In this document: piece after piece, positions 53,086 to 63,200 of the stretch
How positions within the stretch are numbered: position 1 is the first letter of the stretch
How the letters are laid out: each line of letters opens with the position of its first letter
From: Bdellovibrio bacteriovorus
GTDB lineage: Bacteria > Bdellovibrionota > Bdellovibrionia > Bdellovibrionales > Bdellovibrionaceae
Direction: 5' to 3'
DNA length: 64,000 nt
Assembly (NCBI RefSeq): GCF_001592755.1
Contig: NZ_LUKF01000012.1
Span: 193,555-257,554 of the forward strand
Translations under genes and position numbers: made by a program
The notes under the pieces: model-generated
Database searches by the model: none
Told to the model about the DNA's origin: nothing
The model's input: the letters and a program-made list of their open reading frames with translations, nothing else

Positions 53086-54471
53086 TCAGTGCTTTCGGAC
53101 GGGATACTTCGTGCCTTTGATCTTTCCATTGCGAAGGCGGTCCATGGCTTGATTCACAGCCTTTCTGGAAATCGCGACATAGGTGACTTTATCAAGCACT
53201 TCGATTTTACCTACGTCAGCCGCTTTAAGTCCGGCCGTTCCGGTTAAAGCACCTAAAATATCGCCAGGTCGCAATTTATCTTTGCGCCCTCCAGAGATAG
53301 AAAGAGTCTGCATGCTTGGAAGAGTCATTCCAGTTAACCCATGCTGGTTTTTATAACCTAACGAAGGGCGAAGAAGCTTTCCACCAGTGAGTTTTTCAAG
53401 CTCCAAAAGTTTTAACGTGTCTTTGGGATTGGCTAAAGTGATGGAAATTCCCGAACGGCCGGCTCTTCCAGTGCGACCAATGCGATGAACGTAAGTTTCA
53501 GATTGTACGGGAAGATCATAATTCACAACCATCTCAAGAGCGTCGATATCTAAACCCCGAGCCGCGACATCGGTTGCGACTAGCAAAGTGATACTGCCAT
53601 TACGGAACATCGCCATCACTTGATCACGCTCGCGCTGATCAAGGTCCCCGTGCAACCCACCACAAGGAACATCGTTTCTTTCAATGGCGGCAACAACCTC
53701 ATTCACGGTTGCTTTCATATTGCAGAAGATGATTGTGGATTTTGAAGGATGTTGTTGCAACACGCGCATCAAAACATTCAGCTTTTCATCCTCGTGAGCG
53801 TCGTAAACGATCTGCTCGATGGAAGAACTTTCTCCTTCGGGATCGGCGATCTGAACACTGACAGGATTGCGCTGATAACTTTTGCTTAAGGCCTGGATGG
53901 ATTCAGGAAAAGTTGCGGAAAACAAAGCCGTTTGGCGTTTTGATGGAAGCTCTTTCATGATCGCACGGATTTCTTTTTCAAAACCCATTTCCAGTATTTT
54001 ATCGGCTTCGTCAAAAACCACTGTAGCCACATCATTCAGATCAATACGATCTCGCGTGATATGGTCTAAGATTCTTCCTGGAGTTCCTACGGCGATATGA
54101 ACTCCGTTTTCTAAGGATTGCGCTTGGTCCCGGCCGGTCTGACCGCCAATGAGAGAAAGAACTTTAAGGCCTACAAACTTGCGACCCCATTTGCGGATTT
54201 CCGTAACAACTTGGGTGGCAAGTTCACGAGTCGGGCAGATGATCAATGCCTGAATGTTCTGATTTTCAAGATTTACTTTATTCAAGATGGGTAGTGAAAA
54301 GGCCGCGGTTTTTCCGCTGCCAGTTTTAGCTTGGCCCAGGACATCTTTTCCTTCCAAAAGAAGAGGGATGCTAGCCTGCTGAATGGGCGTCATTTTCTCG
54401 TAGCCTAATTCCTGAACGACGGAAAGCAGTTCGGTGCAGAGTTTTAGGGAACGGAAGTCAGTTGAATCCAA
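53086..54471 (-). CDS. dbpA: DbpA-type DEAD-box RNA helicase
   Basis: 461 residues from a TTG at 54471, which has GAGG just upstream and gives the length of E. coli DbpA. A longer frame reaches a TTG at 54540 with no ribosome site. The helicase core has the Q motif MTPIQQ, Walker A AKTGSGKT, FDEAD, FSATFP and HRIGRTGRAGRSG. The C-terminal 70 residues (LRPGDILGALTGTAGL, VGKIEVLDKVTYVAI) match the DbpA RNA-binding domain, which in E. coli directs the enzyme to hairpin 92 of 23S rRNA during large-subunit assembly. Confidence 0.93.
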   Translation of the reverse strand: MDSTDFRSLKLCTELLSVVQELGYEKMTPIQQASIPLLLEGKDVLGQAKTGSGKTAAFSLPILNKVNLENQNIQALIICPTRELATQVVTEIRKWGRKFVGLKVLSLIGGQTGRDQAQSLENGVHIAVGTPGRILDHITRDRIDLNDVATVVFDEADKILEMGFEKEIRAIMKELPSKRQTALFSATFPESIQALSKSYQRNPVSVQIADPEGESSSIEQIVYDAHEDEKLNVLMRVLQQHPSKSTIIFCNMKATVNEVVAAIERNDVPCGGLHGDLDQRERDQVMAMFRNGSITLLVATDVAARGLDIDALEMVVNYDLPVQSETYVHRIGRTGRAGRSGISITLANPKDTLKLLELEKLTGGKLLRPSLGYKNQHGLTGMTLPSMQTLSISGGRKDKLRPGDILGALTGTAGLKAADVGKIEVLDKVTYVAISRKAVNQAMDRLRNGKIKGTKYPVRKH

Positions 54472-54582
54472 AGGAACCTCGAGATCGATTATTTGTCTTT
54501 GGTGTACCAGAATGCGGCCTGGTTGCCTAGGTTCGCCCAAGTTTAAGTTGCTTTTCCTGCATGAATTTCACATTGTAGGGCC

Positions 54583-55239
54583 ATGAAAAACGCCAAAGTC
54601 GGTCTCGCCATTGGAATCTTGCTTCTGATCGTCCTTTCTTTTTACTTCTTCGCGGCTAGTAAAAAGGGCCCCGACGCATTTTTGCGTAAAACTTTTGTGG
54701 CTTCTTCTTCTCAAGCTGAAAAGACCGCTCTTTCCGAGCCACACACTAGCGAAGTTCCCGATAATGAAAACTCTGTTTCGCCTGAGTTCAAAGCCTGGAT
54801 GGAAACCTCAGTTGAAAACCTCAATAGGTCGGTAGAGTCCCAAGAACAAACTGAAGAACTTCTAAAAACGAAATCGGGGGCATTGTCTGTCCAGGAAAGT
54901 CAGTACCTGGCGACGATCGCGTTGCAGTCCTCGGCCCCTGCCAACAGTCGCATTTTTTCAGTGTATTTGTTAGGACTCGAGGCCGTTCACAATTTTTCCG
55001 CGATCAGCGCCGTATTAGAAGCCCCCTTGAGCTTTCAGGAAAAGCCTGCGACCCATTCACCGGAAGAAACGCTGGCCATGCAGGAAAAGTCTTTGCGTCG
55101 CATGGCCATTGAAGAACTTTTAAAGAGCTACCAAAAAGGCGACCTTCCCCGTGAAAAGGCCGCAGCGACGTTTGAGAAGATTCCCGACGCGCAGTTGAAG
55201 AAATACGCCCTCAATCGCCTGGCAGAGCTGACCAAATAG
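54583..55239 (+). CDS. Membrane-anchored periplasmic protein, unknown function
   Basis: 218 residues. One N-terminal helix (VGLAIGILLLIVLSFYFFA) anchors a hydrophilic, helical domain rich in Glu and Lys. No motif or family is recognised. It is divergent from dbpA and followed by a gene on the same strand 131 bases later. The ATG at 54583 has no strong ribosome site. Confidence 0.65.
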   Translation: MKNAKVGLAIGILLLIVLSFYFFAASKKGPDAFLRKTFVASSSQAEKTALSEPHTSEVPDNENSVSPEFKAWMETSVENLNRSVESQEQTEELLKTKSGALSVQESQYLATIALQSSAPANSRIFSVYLLGLEAVHNFSAISAVLEAPLSFQEKPATHSPEETLAMQEKSLRRMAIEELLKSYQKGDLPREKAAATFEKIPDAQLKKYALNRLAELTK

Positions 55240-55370
55240 GTGGCAGGCCACATGTTCCGCGAAAAGCATGTGTTTTTTGTAATAGGCCGCATTAATCCTG
55301 CGTTTTTTTGGTGATATTGTTCTTGAGGCGAATACACTCTCCGCCAAGTTCATTAAATGGAGGGGATTTT

Positions 55371-56726
55371 ATGAACAAACTTTTCATCGCGTTAGTACTC
55401 ACGCTTTTGGGTTCTACAAGCTTGGCTGCGGACTGTATTTCAAAAAGTGAAATGCAGACAATCGCTTCACACTTTTCTCAGTTCAGACAATTAGCGAATA
55501 AAGATTACTGCTACGACGGCTCGCAAACAGCGAACCTTCTTCAGGCGATCATGTTCATGCGTAAAACAGCGTTTGAACCGAACATGCAAAAAAGCCAGGA
55601 CGAGTTATTCTCAGGCCGTTTTTCTTCTAGCTGGTATGACTATTTCATCGGCCGCATCGAAGACATTGACGTGCAAGCAAGCTGCCCTAAAGGTGTAGGC
55701 GCTTATGTTTATGGATTCGGCAACACCATGTACGTGTGCCCGATGATGTTGACAGAAAGTTTTTCGGCATTAGATCGCGCGAGCGTTTTCATGCACGAAG
55801 CTCGTCATATTGACGGTTATCCTCATACAACTTGTTCTCGCGGCGCGCGCAAAGGTCTTTCTGGCGCTTGCGACACGCGCATTTCTGATGGCGGCTCCTA
55901 CGCGGTGAGCGTTGAAACTTACGCGCAACTGGCTAAGTACGCGACGGACATTCATCCGGCGTTAAAAGCTTACGCCATGTCTTCAGCTGTGACTTACGCG
56001 GATGAAGCTTTCGAAGTTCCGGTGAAAATTGATCGTGAGCAAAAACTTTTGTTGATGGCGGAATCGACGCAGCTTTACTCCATGGATCTTGCTGGCAACA
56101 ACAAGCTGACGGCTTTAGGAAACGCCCCATTCTTGGGTAAAATCGTTCCTCGTGCACAGCACATGATTTTGATTCCAACGGATCGCACTCAAAATGCGCG
56201 CTACATGTTCGCTAATAACGAAGGTGAAATTGTGCAGTCTGCGGGTGACTCTATTGTTGAGTACAATACGCAAACTCCGGCACAACGTGCAGAACTTGCT
56301 GATCTGCATTTGGGCGCGCAATGGACAGCGAAGGTTTACACTTCAAAAATCACTTTTGCCTGTGACCCACGTTCACCGTCAGCAAAAGACGTAAAGATCC
56401 CGCAAGGGGAGGCTGTTAGCATTCTTTACACGAACGGTTACTCTCGCGCGGCTCGTTCGAACTATCTTCTAGCTTCTAATGGCCAAGTGTATGAGTTCGG
56501 TTGCAACGAAAGAGGTTTAAGCCCTTTCATTAATCCAGTGAATACGCCGATGGCTTCAGGACTTGTAAGAGCTTACAAAGTGAACGGCCAAGTGATTGGT
56601 TTGACAGATGCCGGCTCGCTTGTAGCGGTGAACGGTACACAAACCACGCCGCTGAATACGGGGCTCGACGGACAGATCTACGAGATCGCTCCTCGTGAAT
56701 CCTTCAGCTTCATGGATGCACAATAA
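55371..56726 (+). CDS. Secreted protein with HExxH metalloprotease-like motif and beta-rich C-terminal region
   Basis: 451 residues from the ATG at 55371, preceded by GGAGGGG; the frame runs 21 codons further upstream without support. A signal peptide ends near LAA-D. FMHEARHIDGYPH (141-152) contains an HExxH zinc motif (H142, E143, H146), with another His six residues later and a Glu in SVETYAQLAKYA that could be a third ligand. Cys pairs lie on either side. The C-terminal 250 residues are beta-rich (repeated short strand units such as QLYSMDLAGNNKLTALG), perhaps a propeller. Protease activity is inferred from the motif only. Confidence 0.72.
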   Translation: MNKLFIALVLTLLGSTSLAADCISKSEMQTIASHFSQFRQLANKDYCYDGSQTANLLQAIMFMRKTAFEPNMQKSQDELFSGRFSSSWYDYFIGRIEDIDVQASCPKGVGAYVYGFGNTMYVCPMMLTESFSALDRASVFMHEARHIDGYPHTTCSRGARKGLSGACDTRISDGGSYAVSVETYAQLAKYATDIHPALKAYAMSSAVTYADEAFEVPVKIDREQKLLLMAESTQLYSMDLAGNNKLTALGNAPFLGKIVPRAQHMILIPTDRTQNARYMFANNEGEIVQSAGDSIVEYNTQTPAQRAELADLHLGAQWTAKVYTSKITFACDPRSPSAKDVKIPQGEAVSILYTNGYSRAARSNYLLASNGQVYEFGCNERGLSPFINPVNTPMASGLVRAYKVNGQVIGLTDAGSLVAVNGTQTTPLNTGLDGQIYEIAPRESFSFMDAQ

Positions 56727-56733
56727 AAAAATC

Positions 56734-56766
56734 AAAACCCCGAGAGAGATCTCGGGGTTTTTTGTT
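56734..56766. terminator. Bidirectional terminator between convergent genes
   Basis: AAAACCCCGAGA and TCTCGGGGTTTT arms around GAGA, T-rich on the plus strand with TTTTGATTTTTT on the minus strand. Confidence 0.9.
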
Positions 56767-56779
56767 TTTGAGGTTCTCG

Positions 56780-59700
56780 TTAATCAAAAAGCTGAACTCC
56801 TGCAGGTGAAAACTTCAGGACCTGGTTTTTCGCCATATCGCTGATATAAATATTTCCTGCGCTATCAACGGCGATACCTCGGGGGCCGACAACTTTTCTG
56901 CCAACGCCGGACGAGCTAATGGTTGCTTTGAATGCCCCCGTACTGCTGAATATGTGGGCCGTTCCAAGTTGATCAGCCGCGATAATGTCGCCATTGGGTG
57001 AAACGGCCGCATCGCCTAAAACTTGACCAAATTTACCACTTGCAGACCCCAATCCACCCGACGAAAACAAAAATGTTCCCGTGGGACTGAACTTCAGCAC
57101 GTGGTAGTCAGATGCGATATAAAAATTGTTAGAGCTGTCGATACTTATTCCAACGGGAGCAAAAACTCCGCTATCCGGTGTACCCGCAGTGTCGAAGGCT
57201 TCAGTGACAACGCCCGTATCTGGATTAAGACGTCTGATTTTTGAGCCCGTCAGCGGGGTGAAATAAAGCTGACCCGCAGAATCCAAAGCCAAGGCGGTAG
57301 CTCTCATTCCGATAGGATAGGTCCTTTGCCAATTTCCCGCAGCATCGAACTTTTGAATTCGGTTGCCGTAATCAGCAACAAAGAAACTGCCGTCATTCAT
57401 GATTGCGATAGCCCCAGGATATTGAAACTGGCCGTCTCCGTTACCGTTTGAGCCCACTTTCATCAAAAAATCACCGTGATTATCAAACTTTTGAATTCGG
57501 TGATTGTGGGATTCTGTGACCCAGATATTTTGAGAGGCATCGACTGAAATTTTTTGAGGAATGTAGAAATGTCCATCATCGTCGGAAAATCTTCGCACCA
57601 AAGGCGTTGGGTTTAAAGCACCGTCAAATTTTACGATGCCCATCAAATTGGAATCGGCGACAACAAGAGTGCCTTCCGAGTCGATCGTAAAACTTGAAAC
57701 ATACACCGGATAGCTTGTCGGCGACGTTAATAAAACCTGTTTAGATAGCCAAGTGCCCGTGCTGCTGAACCTTTGAAGACCACTTTCGTCTAAAACCAAA
57801 ATGTCCCCCGAGGAATCTAGAAAAAGATCTTTGAGGCCATAGAACTGTCCATTTCCAGTTCCGTTGCTGCCGAACTTCATGAGGAATGTGCCGCTGGGAC
57901 TGATCTTTTGAATTCGATGATTTCCAGTATCAGCAACAAAGATATTGCCGGCGGAATCAATTTTTATGTCTTCAATGTTTATGAATTGGCCATCGCCAGT
58001 TCCCGAGGAACCGATATTAGCCTGCCACTCTCCAACGCTATTAAATTTTTGAATTATGTGGCGACCGTCAGCCACATAGACATTTCCTGCTGAGTCTACA
58101 GCGACTTCTCTCATGTCGTTAAAGTATCCATTGTCGGTCGAACCCACGGGGGTCGCAGGTATTTGCATCAGCCACTCACCGGTCGGGCTGAATTTTTGAA
58201 CCCGTCGATTCACGTTATCACCGACATACACATTGCCTGCAGAGTCTGAAGCAAGACCTTTAAGTGGATTGAACATCCCTTTGGAGGATCCGAATTCACC
58301 AATGGTAAAAAGAACATTCCCGTGTTTATCGAATTTGCGAACAGACGGTGTCGCTGCATCATACACCCAAAGATCGGTGCCATGGGCGAAGACATATTTT
58401 GGATCAAACGCGGCCCAAGGACTTCCTAGCGGAAATTTGCTGTTAAAGATTTTGTGATCCGAAGCGGCGGCAATGCTGTTACCCCGTTTTAAAAAGGCAT
58501 AATACGATTTGGGATCTTTATATAATTTTTGTGGGCGAGTGATGTCCAACGAAGTGGGAAGAGGCCCTGTTTGCCAAGTACAACCGTCCGTAGAATTCAC
58601 GTTCAAGCGAAGGCACCAAGAGTCATAGTTCGCGCCCGTCATAGTGATGCTGACATTAGCGCTAGTGAAAGGACTGTTGACTGAAAAACTGGTGAACGAA
58701 GGTGGAGGAACGATGGTTGCAACTGTGTCGGCAATATTGCCATCGGCATCAGTCAAACGCAAAGTCGTCGTACCTGCCACGCCCGGCGCAGTGAAACTAA
58801 GCCCACTGATCGATCCACCACCGCTAAGTATGGCAGCAGTCACAGGAGGTTGCCCTCCTGAATATGTCACTGTGGTAGTTTCTCCTGTTCCAACAGAAAA
58901 ATCATTTCCGACTAAGGGTTCGTAAACTGTGATTGTCCATTGCGCAGTCACCCCCCAGCTGTCGGTGACTTCAATCGTTTTACTTCCGGAAGTGAGAGCG
59001 GAGTAATCACCGGAAGTCGCATCAATGGTTCCGTCGCCAGAAACAATCGAATATGTATACGGAGGAAATCCATTGGATGCCGTAAAAGTCGCTGTAAGTC
59101 CCTTTTGCATTGAGGTGCGATTCCCAGCTAGCGTAACAGAAGTCACGACGGTCACCATGGACGTGGCTGTGTTCCCCAACGCGTCTGTAACAATTACGGT
59201 ATCAGCAGACGCTGTGTTCGGAGCGGTATAAGCGCCGGTCATAAGACTGATAGTTCCGGCACTCCCAACACCCATTGTGTAAGTATAAGGAGGCACGCCT
59301 CCCGTCGCTGAAAACAAACTTAAAACCGTCGTCAATAACCGCGCGCTCGACGGAGATGCTGCCAGCTCCGGATTCACGGTGAGGGTGCGATCAAAGGTAT
59401 TTCCTAAGGAATCTGTCACGCGTAAGGTTGCTACTCCCGTGCCACCTCCCGAAGTGTAAACACCGGAACTTGCGTTGATAGATCCAGGACCCGATATCAA
59501 TGAATAAATATAATCAGGAACACCACCGGCACCCGAAAGCGTGACGGAGTTATTTGCGGCAATAGTCGCGTGGTTCAGTGAAGAACTTAGCGCGGGATTG
59601 ACAGTGATATTTACTGAAGCCGTATTCCCAAGACTGTCCGTCACTGTCACCGTCGCAGGATTTGAAGAACCATCTGGAGTGAAGGTTCCGCTTGCAGTGA

Positions 59701-60130
59701 TGCTTCCGCCCGTCGCAGAAAATGAATAGGGTGGCACACCTTGTGTTCCATTATAGGTGTAAGCACCATTTTCGCTCAACACAAGCTGCTTTGGAGAAAT
59801 ATCTAATGAAGCAGTGATGGGAATTTTTACGAAGCTCTCGGTACCCGCACTGTCAGTGATCTTAACAAGAACGTCTCCAGGAGTTGTTCCCGGAGTTAAC
59901 GTGTTTCCCGAAACAGTCGCATCACCATCAACGACTTCGAAAGTAAAAGGAGATTTTCCAGTAGCTGGAGTCAGGGTAGAGAGATCCAGAGTGTTGTCGA
60001 CACTGAGAGTGGGCCCGGAAGAAACGTGGGGTAGCGGCGTCTTTCCCCGCAAGCTTGCGATATTTGCGGTGACACCGCAACCAGTGGCAAGCACCAGACT
60101 AATAAGGGCCATCCAAACGCGTAATAACAT
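56780..60130 (-). CDS. Giant lipoprotein with Ig-like repeats and an NHL-type beta-propeller
   Basis: 1116 residues from the ATG at 60130, which has GGGGA six bases upstream; a GTG at 60145 is an alternative. The lipobox is in LVLATGC. Residues about 35-500 hold six to eight Ig-like repeats, each with a line like LGNTASVNITVNPAL and a GGVPPYTYT turn. From about residue 560 to the end there are about eleven NHL-type units of the form DSAGNVYVADxxxxRIQKF followed by GDGQF, enough for one or two propellers. The layout suggests a surface-exposed binding protein. The target is unknown. It is followed upstream by another giant lipoprotein gene on the same strand. Confidence 0.87.
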   Translation of the reverse strand: MLLRVWMALISLVLATGCGVTANIASLRGKTPLPHVSSGPTLSVDNTLDLSTLTPATGKSPFTFEVVDGDATVSGNTLTPGTTPGDVLVKITDSAGTESFVKIPITASLDISPKQLVLSENGAYTYNGTQGVPPYSFSATGGSITASGTFTPDGSSNPATVTVTDSLGNTASVNITVNPALSSSLNHATIAANNSVTLSGAGGVPDYIYSLISGPGSINASSGVYTSGGGTGVATLRVTDSLGNTFDRTLTVNPELAASPSSARLLTTVLSLFSATGGVPPYTYTMGVGSAGTISLMTGAYTAPNTASADTVIVTDALGNTATSMVTVVTSVTLAGNRTSMQKGLTATFTASNGFPPYTYSIVSGDGTIDATSGDYSALTSGSKTIEVTDSWGVTAQWTITVYEPLVGNDFSVGTGETTTVTYSGGQPPVTAAILSGGGSISGLSFTAPGVAGTTTLRLTDADGNIADTVATIVPPPSFTSFSVNSPFTSANVSITMTGANYDSWCLRLNVNSTDGCTWQTGPLPTSLDITRPQKLYKDPKSYYAFLKRGNSIAAASDHKIFNSKFPLGSPWAAFDPKYVFAHGTDLWVYDAATPSVRKFDKHGNVLFTIGEFGSSKGMFNPLKGLASDSAGNVYVGDNVNRRVQKFSPTGEWLMQIPATPVGSTDNGYFNDMREVAVDSAGNVYVADGRHIIQKFNSVGEWQANIGSSGTGDGQFINIEDIKIDSAGNIFVADTGNHRIQKISPSGTFLMKFGSNGTGNGQFYGLKDLFLDSSGDILVLDESGLQRFSSTGTWLSKQVLLTSPTSYPVYVSSFTIDSEGTLVVADSNLMGIVKFDGALNPTPLVRRFSDDDGHFYIPQKISVDASQNIWVTESHNHRIQKFDNHGDFLMKVGSNGNGDGQFQYPGAIAIMNDGSFFVADYGNRIQKFDAAGNWQRTYPIGMRATALALDSAGQLYFTPLTGSKIRRLNPDTGVVTEAFDTAGTPDSGVFAPVGISIDSSNNFYIASDYHVLKFSPTGTFLFSSGGLGSASGKFGQVLGDAAVSPNGDIIAADQLGTAHIFSSTGAFKATISSSGVGRKVVGPRGIAVDSAGNIYISDMAKNQVLKFSPAGVQLFD

Positions 60131-60243
60131 TCTATTCCCCAACACATAAAAAATGAAAACGATCCCGACAAGTGTGTTTTCCTACTCATCGTCATATTAT
60201 TTTTGGGTACTGAGCTCAATGTACCCGGTTAGAAGGGGACGTC

Positions 60244-63200
60244 TCATAGAGAGTCGACAAACAGCTCTAAAAGCTGATTTTGATAAGCATCACTTAAGAA
60301 AAATACGTGTGAAGTGCTAATAACTGGCGTGTACCAAACACCTGTGTTTCCTGAAAGTCCCGGCATGTGATTTTTTAAAGCTGTGCCGTCGGCATTCACC
60401 GAATACAAACTCAGCATGCCGTCTTTCTCTGCATCCGCTCGATAGAACACGCGCGAACTTCCCGGATAAACAAAAAAATCATAGATGTCAGCGTATGAAG
60501 GCAGGGTGACTAGCTTGCGTTGTAAAGTCCCGTCCCACTTCACGGCGTAAAGATCCCATTTTCCTAAGGTGTCGATAAGGCCTGAGTAAACGATGGTGCG
60601 ATCAGCATCTTCTAAGATACGCACGGCTTGTAATGTATTGGCATTGACCTGCCCACCTGCATACGGAGTTTTACTAATCTTTCTAGCATCGGTGCCATCA
60701 AAGTTAGAGCTATAGATTTCATAAACTTCTGGAGCCGATTCACTGAGAGTGATCAAACGTTTGTTACTTCCTTCAATAAGCGTTTCTGACCAACTGGTGT
60801 TGGCCGTGGTATCTAAGGAAGCGTTGATCGGATACAGAGTTTGTGTGCTGATATTGAAAGTTTTTAATGCCGTCTTTCCGTCCGTGGCCCAATCTCCCTT
60901 GATAATAGCGTAGGATGAATCCGGAGTGAAATTACAGTCTGTCGGCATTCGGGCCGTGTCGACGCCGACATCCACAAGATAGTTTGTCGCGGGAGTCGCG
61001 ACATTCACCAAGCGCACATCATTTCTGCGAGCAACGGTGAGGTAACCCCAATAACAGACCCAAGCTGAGTCTTTAGAGATGGAAAAACCGTTGATGTCAA
61101 AAGAGGCTCCAATAGCGGCGTTCAAAGCAACTGGTGCACCACCTGTGAGCGGAATCATGTCCACTTCAATTTTAGTAGCAACTCGATAATCCCAGCGAAC
61201 GACAATTGCTGAGCCATCGGCAGTGACATCCCATTGATTGATGGTTGTCGTGTGTGAATAGGCCGGCGTTAATTTTGTGTTGCCGGTCCCGTCAAAGTTG
61301 ACGACATAGATGTCCATCACAGAGTCTGTGGTCAGGTCACCCATGTAAACGATCTTATTTGCGGACTCGATAACCTTGTACTGAGTGATGTTTCCACCCG
61401 AGGCGGTAATGGCTGCATTTAGTTTTAAAGGTGTACTAGCGATAGAAGTGTCGGAAATATAAAGTTCTTCTTTCCCAGCCGTGTCCTGGTCCGCAATATA
61501 GACAACCTTTGCTCCATCAGTGGTGACGGAAAAGCTTCGTAATGTTCCCCCACCCGTTGGAAAATTTTTGGTCATGCGAAGAACGTTAGATCCATCCGCA
61601 TCAGCCGCATAAATATGCATCTCTGCGTCCAGCGTTGGGTTCTGTCGGAAAATGATTTTGGAACCATTTGCTGCAGCCATCGGAGCCGGAACGTCACCAG
61701 AAATAATTTGTGGCATCGTGATGCTCGTTAAAGACGGAGACGAAAGACTGAGAGACGCTAAGTACACTCCATAGACGTTGTCAGTGATTGTGTCTGCCTG
61801 AAATACGGCTAAGTTGCGCGTCCAATCAATGAAATAATTCTGGTTGGCAAACATCACACCGCCCGTGGCGATGGAAATGGCCGGACTGATTTTTCTGATA
61901 GAGCTGCCATCCACAGCTGCCAAAAACATTTCATTGCGGGCATCGACTAAAAGATCAGACACAAAAACGACTCGGTCACTGTTGGGACTTATTTTAATAA
62001 CCGGGTAATCGTGCGCAAAAGTCGCGACAGAATTCGTCGTCAATTTCACCGGCGGTTCTGATCCGTCGACCTTCGCGCTATAGAGGTCGAATCTCATATC
62101 GTTGGTGGAAGCATAAGCAACTCCAGATAAATCCGCCATGAAAACCACGCGGGTATTATCAGGAGTAAATACGATGGAATCTTCTTTGTATCCGCCGTTA
62201 ACACCGTTGCGTGTCGCTGCAACCGTCGTGATTTGATGAGAGTTTGTGCCGTCCAGATTAGCAACGAAGAGATCGTAGTAGTTCGCATTCGTGATCATGC
62301 CGAACCCTAGCTTGAGGGAATCTTGTGACCAAGCGTAGCTAAGAAGATCATTGGTGTTACTGGTGCAAGCAGGAGAGGCTTGCGTCTCTGCTTTCGTTTC
62401 AAGATTTAGAACAAGCAGCGAGTAACAACCCGCAAAGGGTCGATCGATACGATAAGCTAGGTATTTCGAGTTGGGACTGAAGGCACCGATCTCTACGAAG
62501 CCTTGAGTTCCCGTTGCAGAAATATTTGTGATTTCTCCGCTGACTAAAGAAACCACCGATAATGCCGTGTTAGATCCACTTAGGTAAGTTTGATTTTCAC
62601 GGTAGGTCACCCATTTACTGTCAGCACTGACGCGATAACCAGCGTAAACACTTTTTCCCGCCGCCATCGTCGGGCTGATCTTACGAAGGTTCGTGCCATC
62701 TAATTTTACGGCGTACAGGTCAATGCCTTCGTCGGTATCTTTGTCGGCGCGGAAGATCACTTCTTCTCCGTTCGGAGTGATAAGAAAGTCACGCACGTCA
62801 CCGCCGTTAACCAGAGTGCCGTTCAATTTTACTTGCGCACCCGAAAGTACGTTGATCGCATAAAGATTAAACTCGTTGTCTGTGGATTCAATGTCACCCA
62901 AGGCGACGACAATATCTTGATTGGGGGCTAATGCGTAATTCGTAACACCACCCACGGGATTGGCAGATGTAGGCCCCATCAAGACCTTGTCATCGGTTCC
63001 ATCGATCTTCACAGAATGAAGTTCGCGAAGTTGAGCCCGACCAATAGTGGAGCGCACATACAAAGCCCGTCCATGTTTAGGTACGGCCGCTAGGAACTTC
63101 GCGGTATCTACTCCCCATTGACCCGAAAGAGGATTGATGCGAGTCAGACCGGTATTGTTGAAGTTCACAATGCCGACGTCGACAAGGTCGTCGTTGCGAA

